The notes beneath the pieces were generated by a model, which worked only from the letters and a program-made list of their open reading frames with translations, did not search any database and was not told where the DNA came from. This document shows positions 41,592 to 49,166 of a stretch of 64,000 nt of DNA, one piece after another; the first letter of the stretch is position 1; every line of letters starts with the position of its first letter. The translations under genes were made by a program, and so were the position numbers. This stretch comes from Pseudomonas multiresinivorans (lineage in GTDB: Bacteria > Pseudomonadota > Gammaproteobacteria > Pseudomonadales > Pseudomonadaceae), in the NCBI RefSeq assembly GCF_012971725.1, contig NZ_CP048833.1, positions 1,922,001-1,986,000 on the forward strand. The letters run 5' to 3'.

Positions 41592-42482
41592 ATGAAACTC
41601 AGCCTGGGCCCCGTGCTGTTCTACTGGGACCGCCGGACACTCCTGGATTTTTATGCGCAGATGGTCGAGCAGCCGCTGGACGTCATCACCATCGGCGAAA
41701 CGGTCTGCTCCAAACGCCGCGCGCTGTCGCTGGACGACTGGCTCGGCCTTGGGCGCGAACTTCAGCAGCAGAGCGGGGCGCAGATTCTCATCGCGGGGCT
41801 GGCGCTGATCGAGGCGGCTTCGGAGCTGTCGTCACTGCGCCGGCTGTGCGCCAACGGCGAGCTGCAGGTCGAGGCCAACGACATGGGCGCGGTGCAGATT
41901 CTCTCCGGCCTGGGCGTCGACTTCGTTGGCGGGCCGGCGCTGAATGTCTACAACGGCCATACGCTGGCGGAGCTGCGCGCTGCCGGCCTGCGCCGCTGGG
42001 TGCCGCCGGTGGAGTGCTCCGGCGAGCAGATTCACGCGGTGATCGAGCAGGCGCGCGAGCTGGGCATCAATGATGTGGAGACCGAGATATTCGCCTACGG
42101 TCACCTGCCGCTGGCCTACTCGGCGCGCTGCTTCACCGCGCGGGCGGAGAACCGGCCCAAGGACGACTGCCAGTTCTGCTGCCTGAACTACCCCGAAGGC
42201 ATGTCGATGCTCAGCCAGGAAGGCACGCCGCTGTTCACCCTCAATGGCATCCAGACGATGTCTGGCGAGTCCAGCAACCTGTTGGCGGACTACGCCTCGC
42301 TGCGTGATTGCGGCGCCGATCTGTTGCGCCTGAGCCCCCGAGCCGAGGGCATGGTGGACGTCGTGCAGGCCTTCGACCGTGTGCGCAAGGGTGCCACGCC
42401 GCCGCTGGCGGTGGAGGGATGCAACGGATACTGGCATGGCCGACCGGGCATGCTGCGCAGTGATGAGGTGAACCTGTGTTGA
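41592..42482 (+). CDS. ubiV: Oxygen-independent ubiquinone hydroxylation protein UbiV
   Basis: A 296-residue U32-family Fe-S protein, the partner of UbiU. Likely ligands are in GETVCSKRRALS (Cys about 39), SARCFTARAENRP (about 180) and DDCQFCCLNYPEG (about 193-197), matching the E. coli spacing. I chose ATG 41592 (AGGA seven bases upstream) over the GTG three bases earlier. Its end overlaps the ubiT start by seven bases. Confidence 0.92.
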   Translation: MKLSLGPVLFYWDRRTLLDFYAQMVEQPLDVITIGETVCSKRRALSLDDWLGLGRELQQQSGAQILIAGLALIEAASELSSLRRLCANGELQVEANDMGAVQILSGLGVDFVGGPALNVYNGHTLAELRAAGLRRWVPPVECSGEQIHAVIEQARELGINDVETEIFAYGHLPLAYSARCFTARAENRPKDDCQFCCLNYPEGMSMLSQEGTPLFTLNGIQTMSGESSNLLADYASLRDCGADLLRLSPRAEGMVDVVQAFDRVRKGATPPLAVEGCNGYWHGRPGMLRSDEVNLC

Positions 42483-42949
42483 CTCTGGAAACCGGCGCCT
42501 TGCGCGCCGCCGATCGACTCCTGCCGCTGGCCGCGCGCGTCCCGTCGGGATTGCAGCGCGCGGTGCTGCAGCGTGCCGCCAATCGCCTGTTTGCCGAGGC
42601 GCTGGCCGACGGTGCCTTCGATATCCTCGACGGCCACTGGCTGCGGCTGGAAGTGAGCGATCTCGGCCTGGCCTGGAGTTTCACCCACGACTGCAAGGGC
42701 CTGCGTTTCGCCGATGCCTGCGTGCCCAGCGTGACCATCCGTGGCAGCTGGCGTGACTTCCTGCTGCTGGCGGGCCGCCAGGAGGACCCGGACACGCTGT
42801 TCTTCCGTCGCCGCCTGGTGATCGAGGGCGATACCGAGCTGGGGCTGGCGGTGAAGAACCTGATCGACAGCCTCGACCCGGACAGCCTGCCAGCCTGGCT
42901 GTGGAGCGCCATGCGCCGCGCCAGCCGGGTGGTGCAGGAAAACGCCTGA
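42476..42949 (+). CDS. ubiT: Ubiquinone biosynthesis accessory factor UbiT (SCP2 domain)
   Basis: A 157-residue SCP2-type lipid carrier that escorts ubiquinone intermediates in the anaerobic pathway, taking the place of UbiJ. The SCP2 fold is seen in FDILDGHWLRLEVSDLGLAW and SVTIRGSWRDFLLLAGRQED. It starts with GTG at 42476, five bases after GAGGTG and inside the end of ubiV. It ends the moa-ubi run; a family C repeat pair follows. Confidence 0.9.
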   Translation: MLTLETGALRAADRLLPLAARVPSGLQRAVLQRAANRLFAEALADGAFDILDGHWLRLEVSDLGLAWSFTHDCKGLRFADACVPSVTIRGSWRDFLLLAGRQEDPDTLFFRRRLVIEGDTELGLAVKNLIDSLDPDSLPAWLWSAMRRASRVVQENA

Positions 42950-42959
42950 CCGGCATTTC

Positions 42960-43040
42960 GTAGGATGGGTGGAGCTTGCGATACCCATGCTGTCCTGGCA
43001 CGCCAATCGATGGGTATCGCTTCGCTCCACCCATCCTACG
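42960..43040. repeat. REP pair, family C
   Basis: GTAGGATGGGTGGAGC facing its inverse GCTCCACCCATCCTAC, with GATACCCA / TGGGTATC inner arms. It lies between the convergent ubiT and DGC genes. Other copies are within 15588-15826 and, as a half, at 59695-59728. Confidence 0.88.
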
Positions 43041-43075
43041 TCGGTGTCCGTTCTTTCGCCTTGTGCAGTGGTGGT

Positions 43076-43444
43076 TCAGGCCGGCGTGCGTACGAGGAAC
43101 TGCAGTTCCTCGTAGAGCATCTCGAAATCCTGCACCGGCGCGTCCTGGCCGTAGCGTTTCTTCAGGCCATATTCGGTCAGGGTGATCTCGTGCCTGGCCT
43201 TCACTCCGTGGCGCGCCAGGCAGTTCTGCACGCAGTGCAGGTGACAGCCGTCCACGGCGATGATCGGTCGGCCGGAGCAGGCTTTCTTCACCAGTGCCGG
43301 TACGTCGCCACCCACGCCGGCGATGCAGGACATTTCCGCCAGGCCGTCACGGTCCAGGCGCAGGGCGAGGTCGTTGGCCAATTGTGCAAGATTGGAGCAG
43401 CCGGAGCAGGAATATACGAGAGGCAGGTTCGGCGAGGGCGGCAT
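43076..43444 (-). CDS. DGC-domain putative zinc-binding protein
   Basis: A 122-residue protein with the DGC family pattern: YSCSGCSNLAQLANDLA at the N-terminus, EMSCIAGVGG near 38, KACSGRPIIAVDGCHLHC near 53-70 and CVQNCLARHGV after it. Eight cysteines suggest metal binding. A homologue lies at the same place beside narL in PAO1. An ANR-like box 60 bases upstream suggests induction without oxygen. Function unknown; a metal or sulfur role linked to denitrification is possible. Confidence 0.82.
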   Translation of the reverse strand: MPPSPNLPLVYSCSGCSNLAQLANDLALRLDRDGLAEMSCIAGVGGDVPALVKKACSGRPIIAVDGCHLHCVQNCLARHGVKARHEITLTEYGLKKRYGQDAPVQDFEMLYEELQFLVRTPA

Positions 43445-43497
43445 GGGGACCTCCTGGGTGAGTCCCGCAGTGTCCTGCCGCCGTGGGCTGGCGCGAC

Positions 43498-43511
43498 ATG
43501 ATCTGAATCAA
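43498..43511. promoter_or_regulatory. ANR/FNR-like box upstream of the DGC gene
   Basis: ATGAT-CTGA-ATCAA matches TTGAT-N4-ATCAA at nine of ten positions. Its centre is about 60 bases upstream of the DGC start on the minus strand, a workable distance for an activator at about -40. Confidence 0.6.
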
Positions 43512-43551
43512 GTCGGCGAGCGGACTACTACCAGCGAGGTAGAGGCTTCCT

Positions 43552-43634
43552 TGTAGGACCGAGGGGGACGCCCAGTCCTTGCTCGCGAACCAGCCCCGCA
43601 GCGGAGTCTGTTCGCGAGCAAGCTCGCTCCTACA
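43552..43634. repeat. REP pair, family A, with variant left arm
   Basis: The left arm carries the GGGGGACGCCCAGTCC insert (the inverse of the variant at 5371-5388); the right arm is standard. It lies between narL and the DGC gene. Confidence 0.85.
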
Positions 43635-43660
43635 GGTAAGGTCACGTCCAGTGCGGGGGA

Positions 43661-44314
43661 TCAGACCAGATGGTTCTCCACCGCCCACACCGCCGCTTCC
43701 ACGCGCGAGCGCATGCCCAGCTTGTGCAGTACTCGCTTCACGTGGACCTTCACCGTGCCTTCGGTGATGTCGAGTTTGCGCGCGATCATCTTGTTGCTGT
43801 AGCCGTGGGCGAGCTGGCGCAGGATCTGCCGCTCGCGATCGGTCAGCTCCTCGATGCCCTTGGGCCGGTCATCGCCGCGCAGGGCCTGGGCCAGTACCTG
43901 GGTCAACTGCGGGCTGATGGTGAGCTGGCCGGTGGCGGCCTGGCGGATGTGTTCGAGCAGGCGCTCGGGTTCCATGTCCTTGAGCAGGTAGCCGTCGGCG
44001 CCGGCGCGCAGCACGTTGATCACGTCGTTGCGGTCATCGGAGACGGTGAACACCACGATGCGCGCGTCCTCGCCGTTCTCGCGCAGGGCGCGCAGGGTGT
44101 CCAGGCCGGTCATGCCCTTCATGTTGAGATCGAGCAGGATCATGTCCGGTTCCAGCTCCGCCGCCATGCGCAGCGCTTCCTCGCCGCTGCCGGCTTCGCC
44201 CACCACTTCCAGGTCGTCCTCGAATTCCAGCAACTGGACCACGCCCTTGCGCATCATCGGGTGGTCGTCGACGAGCAGGATGCGCGCGCGGTCATCGGTG
44301 GGGGTGGCCGTCAT
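43661..44314 (-). CDS. narL: Nitrate/nitrite response regulator NarL
   Basis: A 217-residue response regulator. The receiver phosphoacceptor Asp is residue 62 (MILLDLNMKGMTG), with RILLVDDHPMMRKG at the N-terminus and Lys in GYLLKDM near 110. A LuxR-type helix-turn-helix closes the protein (LTDRERQILRQLAHGYSNK to VHVKRVLHKLGMRSRVEA). It is coupled to narX by a four-base overlap. With ANR it activates the narK1K2GHJI operon. Confidence 0.95.
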   Translation of the reverse strand: MTATPTDDRARILLVDDHPMMRKGVVQLLEFEDDLEVVGEAGSGEEALRMAAELEPDMILLDLNMKGMTGLDTLRALRENGEDARIVVFTVSDDRNDVINVLRAGADGYLLKDMEPERLLEHIRQAATGQLTISPQLTQVLAQALRGDDRPKGIEELTDRERQILRQLAHGYSNKMIARKLDITEGTVKVHVKRVLHKLGMRSRVEAAVWAVENHLV

Positions 44315-46173
44315 GGGTGGGTCTCCGGGTACTGCGACAGGGGTTTGTGGGTGAAACGCACGCTGACGCGGGTGCCCTGCGGCTCGCGCGGGGCGATGCT
44401 GAAGCTGGCTTCCAGGGTCTGGCTGCGCTCACGCATGATGCTAAGCCCGTAGTGCCCGTTGCGGCTCTGCGCTGGGTCAAAGCCGACGCCGTCATCATCC
44501 ACGGTGATGCATACCTGCTCATCCGCATCTTCGCCCAGCGTCACCTTCGCGTGGCTGGCGCCGGCGTGGCGAACCACGTTCGACAGCGCCTCGCGGACGA
44601 TCTGCAGGATGTGGATTTCCTCGTTGGGGTTGAGCGGGATATGCGCCAGCCGGTTGTCGAGCTCGATGCCCAGGTTGCCGCGCTCGGCGAACTCTTCCAC
44701 GGTCTTCACCAGCGCTGCTTCCAGGCTCGACTGCTCCAGGCTCAGGCGGAAGGTGGTGAGCAGTTCGCGCAGCTGGCGGTAGGCGCTGTTGAGGCCTTCG
44801 CGCAGTTCGTCGAGGGTCTCGTCGATCTTCTCGGCCGGCACATCGCGCTTGAGCAGGGTGGCCAGGCGGCTGACCTGGATCTTCAGGTAGGACAGCGACT
44901 GCGCCAGTGAATCGTGCAGCTCGCGGGCGATGGTGCTGCGCTCGGCGAACAGGGCCAGGCGGTTCTCCTGTTCCTGCTGCAGGGACAGCGCGAAGGTGCG
45001 CGCGATGTTGTCGCAGAAGCCCTCGATGAATTGCTGCTGCCAGTCTTCCAGGCGGCCGCTGGCGGTCTCGATGAACAGCTCGCCGAAGCGGTGTTCGCCA
45101 ATGGAAAGGGGCTGCATCAGCAGCGGATTGATGCCCTGGCTTGGCTCGCCGCAATGGTCGGCCTGGGCGCGGCAGTCGCCGCAGTTGCCCTGCAGGCAGA
45201 AGCTGCCGGTGATGCCGTCGGTGGTCAGCGAGGAATAGGCGCGCTCGACGCCATCCTTGTTCAGGCACAGGGTGACCTTGCCGGCCTGCAGCACGCGCTC
45301 CAGCTGGTTCAGCAGCGGTTGCAGGGAGCGCTCGTCATACGGGTCCTGGCCCAGGCGGCGGGCGCTGTCGTAGAGCAGCTCCAGGCGCTGGTGGCTGTTG
45401 GAGAGGGCACGGGTCTTCTCTTCCACCCGTGCTTCGAGCTCGCGGTAGCTGGCCTGGAGTTCCTCGGCCATCTGGTTGAAGCGCTCGCCCAGCTGGCTCA
45501 ACTCGTCCTCGCCGCTGCTGCTGACCCGTGCATCGAGGTCACCCTCGCCCAGGCGACGCGCTGTCGTGGTGAGTTCGCGCAGCGGGCCGACCATGTGGTA
45601 GCTCAGGTCATAGAGGCTGATGAACACCACCAGCAGGCTGAGGAACAGGCACAGCCCCTGCACCGTGCTGAGCATCTGCGAGCGGTATTCGGCATTGCTC
45701 TGCAGGGTGCCGACGAAGCCGTCGATGTGGCTGACGAAGGTGTCGAGGGTCGCCAGCGCCGGTGCTTCGGAAAGGTCGAGGTTCTGCAGCTCCTTGCGCA
45801 GTTGCGCGTGCTGCTGGCGGATCGGCGCGTCGGCATCCGAGCGGCGCAGCAGGCGGGTGATCTCGTCGTTGTCCAGGCGTGCAGCGAGGGTTGCCTGCAG
45901 GGCCTGGCGGTTGATCGGCGAGGGGTCCAGCGCCAGGCGGTAGGTGAGCATGCGCAACGAGCCGGCCTGGTTGATCACCGCCGCATCCTGGTGCGAATAG
46001 TCGGCGAACAGCAGTGCGCTGAACATACCGGCCAGGGCCAGGGATACCAGCAGGGTGAGGTAGCAGCCGAAGCGCACGACGATGGATTTGCGCAGGGAAG
46101 GGCGCCCGGCGGGGGGACTACCCACAAAGAATCGGTCGCTGGCGGAGGGCTCGGGTTGGGACGCCGTATTCAT
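44311..46173 (-). CDS. narX: Nitrate sensor histidine kinase NarX
   Basis: An inner-membrane sensor of 620 residues. Two membrane helices (LTLLVSLALAGMFSALLFA and VQGLCLFLSLLVVFISLYDL) flank a periplasmic domain with the nitrate-binding P-box VINQAGSLRMLTYRLAL. HAMP (LRELTTTARRLGEGDLDARV), a Cys-rich central region (CLQGNCGDCRAQADHCGE) and a HisKA_3/HATPase kinase follow, with the phosphorylated His in IARELHDSLAQSLSYL near residue 420. ATG 46173 has AAAGG eight bases upstream. It is divergent from narK1 across a region with NarL and ANR sites. Confidence 0.95.
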   Translation of the reverse strand: MNTASQPEPSASDRFFVGSPPAGRPSLRKSIVVRFGCYLTLLVSLALAGMFSALLFADYSHQDAAVINQAGSLRMLTYRLALDPSPINRQALQATLAARLDNDEITRLLRRSDADAPIRQQHAQLRKELQNLDLSEAPALATLDTFVSHIDGFVGTLQSNAEYRSQMLSTVQGLCLFLSLLVVFISLYDLSYHMVGPLRELTTTARRLGEGDLDARVSSSGEDELSQLGERFNQMAEELQASYRELEARVEEKTRALSNSHQRLELLYDSARRLGQDPYDERSLQPLLNQLERVLQAGKVTLCLNKDGVERAYSSLTTDGITGSFCLQGNCGDCRAQADHCGEPSQGINPLLMQPLSIGEHRFGELFIETASGRLEDWQQQFIEGFCDNIARTFALSLQQEQENRLALFAERSTIARELHDSLAQSLSYLKIQVSRLATLLKRDVPAEKIDETLDELREGLNSAYRQLRELLTTFRLSLEQSSLEAALVKTVEEFAERGNLGIELDNRLAHIPLNPNEEIHILQIVREALSNVVRHAGASHAKVTLGEDADEQVCITVDDDGVGFDPAQSRNGHYGLSIMRERSQTLEASFSIAPREPQGTRVSVRFTHKPLSQYPETHP

Positions 46174-46218
46174 GTTAAATGCCTTTAAAAACAACGACTT
46201 ATATATTCGTTTCAGAGA

Positions 46219-46234
46219 TACCCACTAAGGAGTA
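46219..46234. promoter_or_regulatory. 7-2-7 NarL-type binding site
   Basis: TACCCAC-TA-AGGAGTA is a pair of inverted NarL heptamers (TACYYMT). The right half (TACTCCT on the minus strand) is perfect and the left half matches six of seven. It lies 52 bases from the ANR box. Confidence 0.65.
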
Positions 46235-46271
46235 GCGGCGCGCATCTGCTCACGAATCGCCCTTTCGCTCA

Positions 46272-46285
46272 TTGATGACGATCAA
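46272..46285. promoter_or_regulatory. ANR/FNR box in the narX-narK1 region
   Basis: TTGAT-GACG-ATCAA is a perfect match to the ANR/FNR consensus. Its centre (46278.5) is 68 bases before the narK1 ATG; at the usual -41.5 position the narK1 transcript would start near 46320. Confidence 0.85.
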
Positions 46286-46346
46286 GAGAAGGACGCGAGT
46301 CCTTACCTAACGTGCGGGCAAAGGCTGTCAGGAAGTGAGCTTAGCC

Positions 46347-47648
46347 ATGTTGTCCCACCGTCAGAAACAGTACTCCGTGCTCGGTATGAGCACACTGGCG
46401 TTCGCCGTGAACTTCGCGGTCTGGACGATGTTTTCGATCATCGGTATCCGCATCAAGGAAGAGCTGGGGTTGTCCGAAGCCCAGTTCGGCCTGATGGTCG
46501 CGTTGCCGATCCTTACCGGTTCGCTGGTACGCCTGCCGCTGGGGTTGATCACTGATCGCTTCGGCGGGCGCATCGTGTTCTTCATCCACATGCTGCTGGT
46601 GGCCATCCCGATCTACGGGCTGGCCTTCGCCACGCTCTACTGGCACTACCTGGTGCTGGGCCTGTTCGTCGGGCTGGCCGGTGGTTCCTTTGCGGTGGGC
46701 ATTGCCTACACCTCCTCGTGGTTCGAGAAGGACCGCCAGGGCACCGCCATGGGCATCTTCGGTGCCGGCAACGCCGGTGCGGCGATCACCAACTTGGTGG
46801 CACCGACGATCGTGATCGCCTTCGGCTGGCGCATGGTGCCGCAGATCTACTCGGTGGCCATGCTGGTCACCGCGCTGCTGTTCTGGTTCTGCACCTGGAC
46901 CGACCCTGCCCACACCCGCGGCAGCGAGGCCGACGCCAACCGTGCGCGGCCGACCCTGGCCAAGCAACTGGCGCCGTTGGGCGAACTGCGCGTCTGGCGC
47001 TTCGGCCTGTACTACTTCTTCGTCTTCGGCGGCTTCGTCGCCCTGGCCCTGTGGCTGCCCAAGTACTACATCGCCGAGTACGGCCTGGACCTGCGCACCG
47101 CCTCCTTCATCACCATGCTGTTCACCCTGCCGTCGGGCCTGATCCGCGCCCTGGGCGGCTGGTTCAGCGACCACTACGGCGCCCGTGCGGTGAACTGGGG
47201 CGTGTTCTGGATCTGCCTGGTCTGCCTGTTCTTCCTCTCCTACCCGCCGACCACCATGACCATCCACGGCATCAAGGGTGACGTCAGCCTCGGCATCGGC
47301 CTGAACGTCTGGCTGTTCACCTTCCTGGTGTTCGTCGTCGGCATCGCCCAGGGCTTCGGCAAGGCCAGCGTGTACCGGATCATCCACGACTACTACCCGC
47401 AGAACATGGGCACTGTCGGCGGCATGGTCGGGGTCATCGGCGGCCTCGGCGGCTTCTGCCTGCCCATCCTGTTCGGCTACGCCGCCGACCACATCGGCGT
47501 GCGTTCCTCCTGCTTCATGTTGCTGTTCGGCCTGACCGTGATCTGCATGGTCTGGATGCACTACGCGATCAAGCAGCAACAGCGCCTCGATGGCCAGGCC
47601 CGCGCGGCCGACGTCGACGCCTCTCCCATTCCTTCCAGTCACTCCTGA
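46347..47648 (+). CDS. narK1: Nitrate/nitrite transporter NarK1
   Basis: A major-facilitator protein of 433 residues with 12 membrane helices. The nitrate signature is seen in GLAGGSFAVGIAYTSSWFEK and in the matching segment GTVGGMVGVIGGLGGFCLP. I chose ATG 46347 because AGGAAG is a suitable distance upstream; the in-frame GTG at 46335 directly abuts that site. NarK1-type proteins are usually proton-nitrate symporters. First gene of the narK1K2GHJI operon; narK2 follows after 12 bases. Confidence 0.93.
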   Translation: MLSHRQKQYSVLGMSTLAFAVNFAVWTMFSIIGIRIKEELGLSEAQFGLMVALPILTGSLVRLPLGLITDRFGGRIVFFIHMLLVAIPIYGLAFATLYWHYLVLGLFVGLAGGSFAVGIAYTSSWFEKDRQGTAMGIFGAGNAGAAITNLVAPTIVIAFGWRMVPQIYSVAMLVTALLFWFCTWTDPAHTRGSEADANRARPTLAKQLAPLGELRVWRFGLYYFFVFGGFVALALWLPKYYIAEYGLDLRTASFITMLFTLPSGLIRALGGWFSDHYGARAVNWGVFWICLVCLFFLSYPPTTMTIHGIKGDVSLGIGLNVWLFTFLVFVVGIAQGFGKASVYRIIHDYYPQNMGTVGGMVGVIGGLGGFCLPILFGYAADHIGVRSSCFMLLFGLTVICMVWMHYAIKQQQRLDGQARAADVDASPIPSSHS

Positions 47649-47660
47649 GGTAATGCCGTC

Positions 47661-49067
47661 ATGGGCATGATCGCCAACCCCCAACTCAAAGCCGCCAGAG
47701 GCCCGCTGCTGGTCGACTGGCGCCCCGAGGACCCCGAGTTCTGGGCGCAGAGCGGCAAGCGCATCGCCGCGCGCAATCTGTGGATCTCGATTCCCGCACT
47801 GCTGCTCGCCTTCGCCGTGTGGATGATCTGGAGCACCGTCACCGTGCGCCTGAACGCCGCCGGCTTCAGCTTCAGCAACGACCAGCTGTTCCTGCTCGCC
47901 GCGCTGCCGTCGATCTCCGGCGCCACGCTGCGCATCTTCTACTCCTTCATGGTGCCGATCTTCGGCGGCCGCCGCTGGACCGCGCTGTCCACCGCCTCGC
48001 TGCTGATCCCCTGCCTCTGGCTGGGCTTCGCCGTGCAGGACCCGACCACGCCGTACTGGGTGTTCGCGACCATCGCGCTGCTGTGCGGCTTTGGCGGCGG
48101 CAACTTCGCCTCCAGCATGTCCAACATCAGCTTCTTCTATCCGAAGAACCAGCAGGGCACCGCCCTGGGCCTGAACGCCGGCCTGGGCAACCTCGGTGTG
48201 TCGGTGATGCAGTTCGCCGTGCCGCTGGCCGTGGCCGGCGGGCTGTTCGGCGCCTTCGGTGGCGAACCGGAAACCCTCTCCGATGGCAGCCGCCTGTGGT
48301 TGCAGAACGCCGGCTGGATCTGGGTGCCCTTCATCGCCGTGGTGTCCGTCGCCGCGTGGTTCGGCATGAACGACATCGCCGATGCCAAGGCCTCGTTCCG
48401 CGATCAGTCGGTGATCTTCAAGCGCAAGCACAACTGGCTGATGTGCTGGCTGTACGTGGCCACCTTCGGCTCGTTCATCGGCTTCTCCGCCGGCTTCGCC
48501 ATGCTCAGCAAGACCCAGTTCCCGGATATCAACCCGCTGCAGTACGCCTTCCTCGGCCCGCTGGTAGGCGCCCTGAGCCGGCCGCTGGGCGGCTGGCTGG
48601 CCGACAAGTTCGGCGGTGCACGCATCACCCTGTGGAACTACGCGGCAATGATCGCCGGTGTGTTCGCGGTGATCAGCTTCCTGCCCGGCGCCAACGGTGC
48701 AGGCAGTTTCTTCGGCTTCCTCGGCTCCTTCATCGCGCTGTTCTTCTTCGCCGGCATCGGCAACGGCAGCACCTTTCGCATGATCCCGGTGATCTTCCGC
48801 AACGAGTGGGCCGCGCGCCTGAAAAAAGGTGGCTTCACCGAGGCCCAGGCAGCCAAGGGCGCGAGCATGGAATCGGCCGCGGTGATCGGCTTCTCCGCCG
48901 CCATCGGCGCCTTCGGCGGCTTCTTCATTCCCAAGGCGTTCGGCACTTCGCTGGCCATGACCGGCAGCGCCGAGGGCGCCCTCTATGTGTTCGTCGCCTA
49001 CTACCTGACCTGCATCGTCGCCACCTGGTGGTGGTATGCGCGCAAGGGTGCTGAGAGCCCCTGCTGA
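47661..49067 (+). CDS. narK2: Nitrate/nitrite antiporter NarK2
   Basis: A major-facilitator protein of 468 residues with a hydrophilic N-terminal tail of about 40 residues (VDWRPEDPEFWAQSGKRIAA) and 12 helices. Nitrate signatures are FGGGNFASSMSNISFFYPK near residue 150 and GIGNGSTFRMIPVIFRNEWA near 370. NarK2-type proteins usually exchange nitrate for nitrite, and in P. aeruginosa this is the main carrier for denitrifying growth. It is followed by 99 bases with a small hairpin (CCCGG/CCGGG) before narG. Confidence 0.93.
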   Translation: MGMIANPQLKAARGPLLVDWRPEDPEFWAQSGKRIAARNLWISIPALLLAFAVWMIWSTVTVRLNAAGFSFSNDQLFLLAALPSISGATLRIFYSFMVPIFGGRRWTALSTASLLIPCLWLGFAVQDPTTPYWVFATIALLCGFGGGNFASSMSNISFFYPKNQQGTALGLNAGLGNLGVSVMQFAVPLAVAGGLFGAFGGEPETLSDGSRLWLQNAGWIWVPFIAVVSVAAWFGMNDIADAKASFRDQSVIFKRKHNWLMCWLYVATFGSFIGFSAGFAMLSKTQFPDINPLQYAFLGPLVGALSRPLGGWLADKFGGARITLWNYAAMIAGVFAVISFLPGANGAGSFFGFLGSFIALFFFAGIGNGSTFRMIPVIFRNEWAARLKKGGFTEAQAAKGASMESAAVIGFSAAIGAFGGFFIPKAFGTSLAMTGSAEGALYVFVAYYLTCIVATWWWYARKGAESPC

Positions 49068-49166
49068 GTTCCGCGGTGGACAGCGCTGTGCGTTGCCCTC
49101 CCTACGTGATTCGCAAGTCCTGATTTGAGATTGAACGCCCGGCGCAGACCGGGTGAGGAGATACAG

